Shown here piece by piece: positions 1 to 5,683 of a stretch of 5,683 nt of DNA. Below the pieces are notes generated by a model. That model was not told the origin of the DNA, did no database searches, and saw nothing but the letters and a program-made list of their open reading frames with translations. Where the stretch lies: positions 1 to 5,683 of the forward strand of contig CAMYFZ010000082.1 of assembly GCA_947255165.1 (NCBI GenBank), in the 5' to 3' direction. Position numbers and translations under genes: made by a program. The DNA is from an uncultured Varibaculum sp. (GTDB lineage: Bacteria; Actinomycetota; Actinomycetes; Actinomycetales; Actinomycetaceae). Every line of letters starts with the position of its first letter. Position 1 is the first letter of the stretch.

Positions 1-683
1 TGGCTTTGTAGCGCCTGCTCAGCATTAGCTAAACCCTGTAGTTTCACTCCTGCACCCAGGCTAGGCGCAAGCACTGGCACCCCGGTTTGCATCCGCAATA
101 CCTGGTCTAACATTTTATTATTACCGGTGACCTCGCCTTGTTTTAAGCCTTGATTGAAGGCCTTTGAAATCTTGGGGAACACTTGCTGTGCTAAATCCTG
201 GGGCACCTTGTGCTCTTGGACCGAAATGGAAAATTTTTGCAGGCGCCAGAAATCTAAGGTAGCAAAAGAAAAATCTACATCCCGCAAATTACCTTGAGCT
301 ACCTGTTCAGCAAGCCATTTCTTAATATCAGCATCAGTGTAGCCGGGTTGGTTTCGCAATTCTTGCTGCGCAATTTTAACTGCCCCGGTCATGGGAACTA
401 AGTGCACAGGCAACATTTTCCCGTCCGCTATCGCTTCCCAAACAGCTTGGGGATAGACATCAGTTCCCAGCCCCTTTTGCATCTGCGAACGCAGTTGCTG
501 CACGCCGCTTGCCTGCTCTTGCTGCTGTTCCCCGTTAGCTTGAGCCGCATTAACCTCGGCTACCACCTGATCGACGGGCAAACCATCTTTCGCCTTTTCA
601 GTGGAAGAACATCCCCCAAGCCCCAGCCCTAACAGGGCAGTGCCGGCACAAATACCAATGACGCGAAGAACTTTGTTATTCAT
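1..683 (-). CDS. Putative lipoprotein of unknown function, C-terminus cut by window edge
   Basis: Reading down from an ATG at 683, the frame stays open for 227 codons to base 3, so the gene continues past the left edge. The product begins MNNKVLRVIG, then a hydrophobic stretch, then a lipobox LGGC with the acceptor cysteine at residue 25 followed by SST. This is a classic lipoprotein signal, so the mature protein should be lipid-anchored on the outer face of the membrane. Residues 38 to 72 are Gln-rich and helical-looking, possibly a short coiled coil. The rest is a soluble, mixed-charge domain with no motif I can name. A purine-rich AGAAAG lies about 8 bases before the ATG. It follows mfd by 59 bases without a terminator, so co-transcription is likely. 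Mycobacteria carry a different lipoprotein gene (lpqU) near mfd; I see no basis for equating the two. Gene reality is well supported; function is unknown. Confidence 0.85.
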   Translation of the reverse strand, partial: MNNKVLRVIGICAGTALLGLGLGGCSSTEKAKDGLPVDQVVAEVNAAQANGEQQQEQASGVQQLRSQMQKGLGTDVYPQAVWEAIADGKMLPVHLVPMTGAVKIAQQELRNQPGYTDADIKKWLAEQVAQGNLRDVDFSFATLDFWRLQKFSISVQEHKVPQDLAQQVFPKISKAFNQGLKQGEVTGNNKMLDQVLRMQTGVPVLAPSLGAGVKLQGLANAEQALQS

Positions 684-698
684 AAGACTGTCTTTCTG

Positions 699-721
699 AA
701 GCTAATAGCTAAGGTTAGCTT
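699..721. promoter_or_regulatory. AGCTAA repeat cluster before the lipoprotein gene
   Basis: The short gap between mfd and the lipoprotein gene holds three copies of AGCTAA within 21 bases: direct copies at 700-705 and 707-712, and an inverted copy (TTAGCT) at 715-720. Arms AAGCTAA (699-705) and TTAGCTT (715-721) can pair across a 9-base loop. The motif TAAGGTTAG at 710-718 fits one half of the DtxR/IdeR iron-box consensus, but the other half fits poorly. It may be an operator or a weak RNA hairpin; neither is established. Confidence 0.3.
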
Positions 722-742
722 ATCAAGAGGGCGCGGCCGGCT

Positions 743-3700
743 CTATTTTTGGGCACCTGTTTTTACTTTCCCAAAGGGGGTAAGCACATTTTGCAACAAC
801 TGCGATACCCACTGCGCTAACGGTTCATCATGGAGCGAGCCTTGCCCCAGCTTTTCCCCCTTGGGGGCGGGCACCAAAATTTGGCGTACCGCCGGTTTAA
901 TCACCGTTCCCGGATGTAACCGCTTGATCCGCAGCATTTGGGAATCTGCCAAGCTAATCGGGGCAAAACGCACGAACCGCCCTTGCGCCACGATTTCTTT
1001 GATTCCCAGGACGCGCGCTTGCATCCGCAGCTTCGCCACCGTAAACAGCAGCTGCACATTGGCCGGAGGCGCCCCGTAACGGTCAGTCATTTCTTCGCAC
1101 ACCGCATCTAGCTCTTTTTCTTTCCGCACGCTAGAGAGCTTTTGATACATTTCTAGGCGCAGCCGCTCCGAATCCATATATTCGGGGGGAATATGGGCAT
1201 CAATCGGCAGTTCAATCCGAACTTCGCTGTCTTCTTCTTCCGCTTCCCCGCCCTCTTTAAAGCCGCGCACTGCCTCCGATACCATCCGAATATAGAGGTC
1301 AAAGCCAACCCCGGCGATATGGCCGGACTGTTGCCCACCCAATAGGTTTCCGGCGCCGCGAATCTCCAGATCTTTTTGCGCCACCGCTGTTCCTGCCCCG
1401 AGATCGGTATTAGCGGCAATGGTTTGCAGGCGTTCTTGCGCAGTTTCTGTCAGCGGTTTATCACCTGGATAGAAGAAGTAGGCGTAGGCGCGTTCCCTCC
1501 CGCGCCCTACTCGCCCTCGTAACTGGTGTAGCTGGGAGAGTCCCATCCGATGCGCTCCGGAAACAATCAGGGTATTGGCGTTGGAAATATCTAGCCCAGT
1601 TTCTACAATCGTGGTACAAACTAGTACGTCCGCCTGGTGGTTCCAGAAATCAACCATCACCTCTTCCAGTTGCTTTTCGTGCATTTTCCCGTGCGCCACC
1701 GCGACCCGGGCTTCGGGCACCAGTTCTGCCAGATGCGCGGCCACCCGGTCGATTGACTCTACCCGGTTGTGAACATAGAAGACCTGCCCATCACGCAAAA
1801 GTTCCCGGCGAATTGCCGCTTTTACCTGTTTATCCTGGTAGGCACCAACAAAGGTGAGCACCGGGTGGCGCTCTTCCGGCGGAGTCGACAGCGTCGATAG
1901 TTCCCGAATCCCAGTGACCGCCATTTCTAGGGTGCGAGGAATCGGGGTAGCGGACATGGAGAGCACATCCACATTGGTGCGCAGAGCCTTCAAAGTTTCC
2001 TTGTGTTCGACCCCAAAACGCTGCTCTTCATCGATAATTACTAACCCCAGGTTCTTAAACCCCACTTCCCCAGTAATCAAACTATGGGTTCCGATCACCA
2101 AATCGATTTCGCCGCCGCGCAACTGGTCTTTGACTTCGCGCGCCTGCGCAGGGGTAGAAAAACGCGATAGCTGCCCGATTTTCACCGGGAAAGGGGCAAA
2201 GCGGTCAGAAAAAGTTTCAAAATGTTGTTTTACCAGCAGCGTGGTCGGAACCAGTACCGCGACTTGGAAACCTTCCTGAATAGCTTTAAAGGCCGCCCGC
2301 ACCGCCACTTCGGTTTTCCCGAACCCTACGTCTCCGCTGAGCAGCCGATCCATAGGGGCAGGTTTTTCCATATCTGCCTTGACCTCATCAATAGTGACCA
2401 ATTGGTCGGGGGTTTCCTGATATTCGAACGCATCCTCGAGTTCCTTTTGCCAAGGCGTGTCCGGGCCAAAAGCGTGTCCTTTAGTAGCTTGCCGCGCCGC
2501 ATAAAGGCGGATTAGTTCGGCGGCGATTTCCCGGGTGGCTTTGCGGGCCCGATTCTTGGTTTTCGCCCAGTCTGCTCCCCCCATCTTGTTGAGCTGGGGA
2601 GTATCCGAGCCAGCATAGCGGGACACCAGATCCAAAGAGTCGGTAGGTACATAGAGTCGGTCGCCAGCTTGTCCCCGCCGCGAGGGCGCATATTCAATCA
2701 CCAGGTATTCGCGGGTAACCGCATCTTGACCTTTACCGATAGTGCGTTTAGTCATTTGCACGAAACGTCCCACTCCGTGCTGGGAGTGCACCACATAATC
2801 CCCGGGTTTTAGCGAGAGGGGATCGACTATTGATTTTCCGCGCCGACTAGCCAATTTGCGAGGAGCTTGCGCTAGGCGCGGAGACCGGCCGGTCAGGTCC
2901 GCCTCGGACAAGACCAGCAGCCGAGAGGCTTTTAAGGCGAAACCACCGGCGATCTTTCCGGCGGTGACCATTACGCTTCCCTTTTCTATATCTGAGGACG
3001 CAGCCAAGGTTGCTACCGCTTTGGCCCGTAGTCCCGCCTCGGAAAGATTAGCCGCAAATCGGCTGGCCAAGCCGCGCCCGGAACAACATAAAATAACTTT
3101 CCAACCGGCATTTAGATACTGACTTAACTCTTTAACAGCCTGGTCGATATGTCCGCGATAGCCTTTGGCCGCCCGCGCCTTTAGGCTGCTTTGACCCTTA
3201 TAAACATAGGTAGGACGAGTGGTTTCACTCAACCCATTTTCTTCTTCGCCGCCGCTTAGTTCCCCCGCGAACTCTGCCGCTTCTTCCCCAAGATCCGCGG
3301 GTTCCTCCCCCGCCGCTTCCTCATTTTCAGCGGCCAAAATATCCGCGCTAGGCAGCCCGGTTAGCTCCCACCAGCCTAAACCTTTATCGCGAGCCTCCTG
3401 GTTGAAATCGTTGAGACTTTGGAGGGCGCGGGAGGCTCGGACAGGAATTTTTCCTCCGCCAGCGGCCGCTTGCCATGCGGCCTGCTCAAACTCATGGGAA
3501 GTAGCTAGCAAGTCTGCTGCCCGGCGGGCCACTTTCCCCGGTTCGTCAATCACGATGGTGGTATCTTTTGGCAGCAGAGAAACCACGCTTTGCAGTCCCG
3601 GCGCCAATACCGGAGCTAAGGATTCCATCCCCTGTACCGCTATTCCCTGGCTGATCAGCTCTAACATATCTGCCACCCCGGGCAGGGAGGCTTGCAGCTC

Positions 3701-4525
3701 GCTAGCGCGACGCTTCACCTGGTCGGTCAGTAACAGTTCCCGGCAAGCCGGCGCCCATACTCCTGAAGGACTTTTTTCTAGGCTGCGCTGATCAGAGAGG
3801 GAAAAATAAGTTACTTCCTCGAGAGTGTCGCCAAAGAAATCTAGCCGCTGGGGATGGGATTCCCCGGGAACGAAGACATCGACGATTCCTCCCCGCACCG
3901 CAAATTGTCCCCGGCTGGACACCAGATCGGTTTTCTCGTATCCCAGGTCTAGTAGCCGAGCAGCCAGTTCATCCAGGGGATAGTCTTCACCCTCGGTAAT
4001 TATTAGGGGTTCAATCTCGGCTAGACCGGTTACTACCGGTTGCAATAGCGCCCGGATAGGGGCTACCAAAATAGAAATCGCTTCCCCCGGCCCGTTTTTT
4101 TCCGGATGGGTCAGGCGGCGCAAGGCGGCGATCCGTTGTGACATGGTGTCGGCACGGGGCGAGAGGCGTTCGTGAGGCAGAGTTTCCCAGGAGGGGTAAC
4201 GGGCGACCCGCGGCAGGTAACCCGCCAGTTCTGCCTCTGCCTGTTCGGCGGAACGCCCCGAAGCAGTTACATAGAGGATTAGGCCGCGCCGCTTAGCGGC
4301 AGCGCCTGCAGGCCCGGCAGCTGGTTCCGTTTTTTCGGATGAGGAAGGCAGCGGGGAAAAGATTCCCTTACTTACATCGGTTTGTGCTGCTGCCGCGGCT
4401 AACGCGGGCCTTAGCCCCGCAGGACAATACAGGGACTGGACGCTGCCGGGGTGAGAAAAAAACTCTTTAGCTGCCGGCTCGCTAGCTACTTGTTCTACTA
4501 CGGCTTGCAAACTCATCGTGTCCAT
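743..4525 (-). CDS. mfd: Transcription-repair coupling factor Mfd (ATP-dependent DNA translocase)
   Basis: Mfd binds RNA polymerase stalled at a DNA lesion, pushes it off using ATP-driven translocation, and recruits UvrA for nucleotide excision repair. The 1260 residues are close to family length. In order: a UvrB-like N-terminal module (about 80-260, with RGGIVDVFVPGE at 211-222); an acidic insert (394-436); the RNA-polymerase-interacting domain (about 565-640, with HSQHGVGRF); and the superfamily 2 translocase. The translocase shows Walker A GDVGFGKTEVA (731-741, Lys737), DEEQ (832-835), SATPIPRTL (858-866), motif V TTIVETGLDI (971-980) and motif VI QLRGRVGR (1001-1008). The TRG-like segment and the C-terminal autoinhibitory domain (about 1100-1260) follow. 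All catalytic motifs are intact. Numbering uses the outermost ATG at 4525, but the ATG at 4516 (Met4) has AGGA 8 bases upstream and is the better start. Residues 56-78 are low-complexity. Between motifs V and VI, SGAHRM replaces the usual ERAD-type residues. Confidence 0.97.
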   Translation of the reverse strand: MDTMSLQAVVEQVASEPAAKEFFSHPGSVQSLYCPAGLRPALAAAAAQTDVSKGIFSPLPSSSEKTEPAAGPAGAAAKRRGLILYVTASGRSAEQAEAELAGYLPRVARYPSWETLPHERLSPRADTMSQRIAALRRLTHPEKNGPGEAISILVAPIRALLQPVVTGLAEIEPLIITEGEDYPLDELAARLLDLGYEKTDLVSSRGQFAVRGGIVDVFVPGESHPQRLDFFGDTLEEVTYFSLSDQRSLEKSPSGVWAPACRELLLTDQVKRRASELQASLPGVADMLELISQGIAVQGMESLAPVLAPGLQSVVSLLPKDTTIVIDEPGKVARRAADLLATSHEFEQAAWQAAAGGGKIPVRASRALQSLNDFNQEARDKGLGWWELTGLPSADILAAENEEAAGEEPADLGEEAAEFAGELSGGEEENGLSETTRPTYVYKGQSSLKARAAKGYRGHIDQAVKELSQYLNAGWKVILCCSGRGLASRFAANLSEAGLRAKAVATLAASSDIEKGSVMVTAGKIAGGFALKASRLLVLSEADLTGRSPRLAQAPRKLASRRGKSIVDPLSLKPGDYVVHSQHGVGRFVQMTKRTIGKGQDAVTREYLVIEYAPSRRGQAGDRLYVPTDSLDLVSRYAGSDTPQLNKMGGADWAKTKNRARKATREIAAELIRLYAARQATKGHAFGPDTPWQKELEDAFEYQETPDQLVTIDEVKADMEKPAPMDRLLSGDVGFGKTEVAVRAAFKAIQEGFQVAVLVPTTLLVKQHFETFSDRFAPFPVKIGQLSRFSTPAQAREVKDQLRGGEIDLVIGTHSLITGEVGFKNLGLVIIDEEQRFGVEHKETLKALRTNVDVLSMSATPIPRTLEMAVTGIRELSTLSTPPEERHPVLTFVGAYQDKQVKAAIRRELLRDGQVFYVHNRVESIDRVAAHLAELVPEARVAVAHGKMHEKQLEEVMVDFWNHQADVLVCTTIVETGLDISNANTLIVSGAHRMGLSQLHQLRGRVGRGRERAYAYFFYPGDKPLTETAQERLQTIAANTDLGAGTAVAQKDLEIRGAGNLLGGQQSGHIAGVGFDLYIRMVSEAVRGFKEGGEAEEEDSEVRIELPIDAHIPPEYMDSERLRLEMYQKLSSVRKEKELDAVCEEMTDRYGAPPANVQLLFTVAKLRMQARVLGIKEIVAQGRFVRFAPISLADSQMLRIKRLHPGTVIKPAVRQILVPAPKGEKLGQGSLHDEPLAQWVSQLLQNVLTPFGKVKTGAQK

Positions 4526-4528
4526 CCT
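4525..4528 (-). promoter_or_regulatory. Ribosome binding site favouring Met4 as the mfd start
   Basis: On the minus strand AGGA at 4528-4525 lies 8 bases before the ATG at 4516-4514, a normal Shine-Dalgarno spacing, and it overlaps the outer ATG at 4525. The outer ATG has only pyrimidine-rich sequence (CGTCTCCTCT) in the region where its own site should be. The inner ATG is therefore the likelier start, shortening Mfd by three residues. Confidence 0.5.
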
Positions 4529-4584
4529 AGAGGAGACGGCCGACTAGTTCACTTTCGCTAAACGATCACGGTAACCGCAATTTT

Positions 4585-4602
4585 GCGAGGGTGCACCCTC
4601 GC
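4585..4602. repeat. Perfect 18-bp palindrome between the secreted-protein gene and mfd
   Basis: GCGAGGGTG at 4585-4593 is followed directly by its exact reverse complement CACCCTCGC at 4594-4602. As RNA it could form a 7-bp stem with a TGCA loop, but neither strand has a T-run after it, so it is not a standard intrinsic terminator. On the minus strand it lies between TTGCAG and CAAAAT, which are weak candidates for -35 and -10 boxes. It begins 60 bases before the mfd ATG. It may be a protein-binding operator for mfd or a non-canonical terminator for the upstream gene. Confidence 0.5.
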
Positions 4603-4623
4603 CTGCAAATAAATAGCTGCTAT

Positions 4624-5271
4624 CTACTTGGTGTAAACGTCGAAATGGTTACCCCGGGTGCCGCGGTCATAGACCTTGCCGGGCGCACCAAACGGAGTAT
4701 TAATAACCGTGCCTTTGGGGGCACTATTCGCCAGCACAATGTATCCGTCTGCATCGGTTACGTATCCACCCGCATTTACGTGGCGGCCCGGAATCCTCAG
4801 ACCCCCACCAGGTAATACTTTTTGAGAATAGTAAGTGAACTTATAGCCACTCCAATTAACCACTCCCGCCCGCTGCAGCGCCCGCAAAGAATATTGCCCA
4901 GTTGAAGAGGCCGCGCCGGCTGCTGCCGCTGGTGCAGTTGAAGAGGCCGCGCGGGCTGCTGCTGGGGTGCCCGCGGGGGCTCCGGGAATAGCTTCCGCCA
5001 CGGCCTCCGGGGTTACTTTCGCGTTAACAACCTGCAGCCCCAGTTCTCCCCCCGCTGTTAAGGCCGGGTTAGTAGCGGAAATAGTTTGCGCGGCCATTTC
5101 CGGCACCGGCTGACCGGCAGGCAGCGAGGAAGTGTACAGAGCTACCGCCCCGGAAGTACCGACCGCTCCCGCGATCACTGCAGTTGCTAATCCGGCCTGC
5201 CAGAGCAGATGGCGGAATGGTTTCTTTCCTTGCCAATGACGTCCCACGATTATCCCATTCAGTCGACACAA
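4624..5271 (-). CDS. Membrane-anchored/secreted protein with a C-terminal 3D-like (double-psi beta-barrel) domain
   Basis: The 215-residue product has a basic N-terminus (RHWQGKKPFRH), one hydrophobic segment (about 22-47) acting as signal peptide or anchor, then an Ala/Pro/Ser-rich low-complexity stalk (about 95-126). The C-terminal domain of about 75 residues includes FTYYSQKVLPGG, GYVTDADGYIVL, PKGTVINTPFG and a closing VYDRGTRGNHFDVYTK. The pattern of GTxI, then D-x-G, then G-N-x-x-D-V-Y near the end resembles the 3D domain/double-psi barrel found in cell-wall lytic or remodelling proteins. This is recognition from memory and not a proven homology. A cell-wall role outside the membrane is inferred; no enzymatic activity is claimed. 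The start is uncertain: TTG at 5271 gives the longest frame, but GTG at 5247 (beginning MGRHWQGKK) is equally plausible. The gene stands alone, behind a terminator after rho and with its own likely promoter. Confidence 0.8.
   Translation of the reverse strand: MCRLNGIIVGRHWQGKKPFRHLLWQAGLATAVIAGAVGTSGAVALYTSSLPAGQPVPEMAAQTISATNPALTAGGELGLQVVNAKVTPEAVAEAIPGAPAGTPAAARAASSTAPAAAAGAASSTGQYSLRALQRAGVVNWSGYKFTYYSQKVLPGGGLRIPGRHVNAGGYVTDADGYIVLANSAPKGTVINTPFGAPGKVYDRGTRGNHFDVYTK
4899..4962 (-). repeat. Direct repeat of 28 bp in the Ala/Ser stalk coding region
   Basis: Copies at 4899-4926 and 4935-4962 match at 27 of 28 bases and are offset by 36 bases, exactly 12 codons, so the frame is kept. They encode the two AASST-containing stretches of the stalk in the secreted protein. 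This is typical of stalk length variation by slippage or recombination. Confidence 0.75.
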
Positions 5272-5275
5272 TAAC

Positions 5276-5296
5276 CTGCCTGTTTTAAACAGGCAG
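5276..5296 (-). promoter_or_regulatory. Inverted repeat in the leader of the secreted-protein gene
   Basis: CTGCCTGTTT at 5276-5285 and AAACAGGCAG at 5287-5296 are exact reverse complements around a single central base. As RNA on the minus strand it would form a 7-bp stem (CTGCCTG/CAGGCAG) with an AU-only 7-base loop. It ends four bases before the TTG at 5271 and covers part of the AGG that would serve as ribosome binding site for that start. No T-run follows it, so it is not a terminator. It could be a repressor operator or a structure that limits translation. Confidence 0.5.
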
Positions 5297-5338
5297 AAAT
5301 CAGTTTAGACCAATACGCAACCTTTTCGCTACCAAATC

Positions 5339-5366
5339 GTTATATTCGTAGCCGTTACCACAGTTT
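5339..5366 (-). promoter_or_regulatory. Candidate promoter for the secreted-protein gene
   Basis: On the minus strand TATAAC (5344-5339) is a good -10 box, five of six bases matching TATAAT. The best-placed upstream hexamer, AAACTG at 5366-5361 with a 16-base spacer, is a poor -35 box. The site lies just after the rho terminator and would give a leader of roughly 60 bases to the TTG at 5271, including the inverted repeat. A separate promoter is expected here because the terminator would stop rho transcription. Confidence 0.35.
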
Positions 5367-5370
5367 GGGC

Positions 5371-5406
5371 AGAAAAATAGAGCGCCCCGCCGAGAAACGG
5401 CGGGGC
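5371..5406 (-). terminator. Intrinsic terminator downstream of rho
   Basis: On the minus strand GCCCCGCCG (5406-5398), a 5-base loop TTTCT, and CGGCGGGGC (5392-5384) form a perfect 9-bp GC-rich stem. It is followed by GCTCTA and then a run of five T (5377-5373). It begins 57 bases after the rho stop codon. The six-base offset before the T-run is slightly long, but stem strength and position make a terminator for rho very likely. Confidence 0.85.
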
Positions 5407-5462
5407 ATCGTGCTGTTTTATCTATTTATTTTTAAGATTTAAAATCTGTTAGCTGCTGACAG

Positions 5463-5683
5463 CTAGACCTGGCTGCTCATCTTGGCAATCATCATCAAGA
5501 ATTCGGCATTGGAGTTAGTGTTCTTCAGTTTAGAGAGCACAAACTCGGTAGCCTGCTGGGGATCCAAAGCGCTCAGCATCCGCCGCAACTTCCAAGTGAC
5601 CTGCAGCTCTTCCTTGTTCAGCAGCAGTTCTTCCCGGCGAGTACCCGAAGCGTTCACATCGACCGCCGGGAACAGACGCTTAT
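5463..5683 (-). CDS. rho: Transcription termination factor Rho, C-terminal 72 residues (start beyond window)
   Basis: Rho is a hexameric RNA-dependent ATPase/helicase that pulls RNA polymerase off untranslated transcripts. Only the end of the gene is here. The frame enters from the right edge and reads KRLFPAVDVNASGTRREELL, matching the strongly conserved FPA-x-D...SGTR-x-EELL segment of Rho, then a helical tail ending in AKMSSQV and a TAG at 5465-5463. Counting back from the C-terminus, the Arg of SGTR corresponds to the arginine finger R366 of E. coli Rho, which completes the ATP site of the neighbouring subunit; it is intact. The tail is eight or so residues longer than the short E. coli end, in keeping with other bacteria. 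A methionine-like internal GTG at 5657 is a valine codon and not a start. A strong intrinsic terminator follows. Confidence 0.95.
   Translation of the reverse strand, partial: KRLFPAVDVNASGTRREELLLNKEELQVTWKLRRMLSALDPQQATEFVLSKLKNTNSNAEFLMMIAKMSSQV

Noticed and set aside
402..632. Plus-strand open frame of 76 codons
   Set aside because: Antisense to the lipoprotein gene, which has a clear lipobox and runs open over the whole region.
684..742. Terminator after mfd
   Set aside because: The gap has GC-rich sequence (GCCGGCCGCGC) but no stable stem followed by a T-run on the minus strand.
1854..2279. Plus-strand open frame of 141 codons
   Set aside because: Antisense to the conserved translocase motifs of mfd, whose conservation explains the open frame. 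The product is not recognisable.
3219..3791. Plus-strand open frame of 190 codons
   Set aside because: It lies wholly inside mfd, antisense to it, and its Ser/Ala/Pro-rich product mirrors the acidic and Ala-rich coding of mfd. No ribosome binding site or family resemblance.
4585..4602. Palindrome as a standard intrinsic terminator
   Set aside because: No T-run follows on either strand (AAAATTGCGG on minus, CTGCAAATAA on plus), so it is listed as a repeat instead.
5069..5269. Minus-strand frame starting at GTG 5269, overlapping the envelope protein gene
   Set aside because: The overlapping frame of the 215-residue protein has a signal/anchor segment and a recognisable C-terminal domain; this one ends after 66 codons with no coherent features.
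1..5683. Mobile element, CRISPR array, tRNA, toxin-antitoxin or defence system
   Set aside because: No transposase or integrase fragments, no regularly spaced repeats, no cloverleaf-like sequence, and no small paired genes were seen; the window is fully explained by four minus-strand genes and short gaps.

Overview
The window looks like chromosomal DNA from an actinomycete of moderate GC content. The Mfd and Rho sequences have an actinobacterial character, and the gene density and mid-50s-looking GC would fit the Actinomycetaceae (for example a Varibaculum- or Mobiluncus-like genus). The genus is an inference from memory of protein style, not a search result. All supported genes lie on the minus strand, so the window is described right to left, in the direction of transcription.

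At the right edge (5683 to 5463) is the C-terminal end of the transcription termination factor Rho, followed by a strong intrinsic terminator (about 5406 to 5371). A likely promoter and a leader with a near-perfect inverted repeat (5296 to 5276) precede a small membrane-anchored or secreted protein (5271 to 4624). That protein has an Ala/Pro/Ser-rich stalk and a C-terminal domain resembling the 3D/double-psi beta-barrel fold of cell-wall-active proteins. A 98-base gap holding a perfect 18-bp palindrome separates it from mfd (4525 to 743), a complete and apparently functional transcription-repair coupling factor that fills two thirds of the window. Fifty-nine bases beyond mfd, with no terminator between, begins a Gln-rich lipoprotein of unknown function (683 to beyond base 1). 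It runs off the left edge without a stop.

The two recognised genes are both ATPases that release RNA polymerase: Rho at the ends of transcripts, Mfd at DNA lesions, where it hands the site to UvrA. They are separated by a terminator and by the cell-envelope gene, so they are neighbours rather than one operon. mfd and the lipoprotein gene are probably co-transcribed.

No mobile element, CRISPR array, tRNA, rRNA or anti-phage system is visible. I find no convincing new system. The points most worth a second look are the unassigned envelope protein and lipoprotein, two clean palindromes in the gaps, and a non-canonical stretch between helicase motifs V and VI of Mfd.
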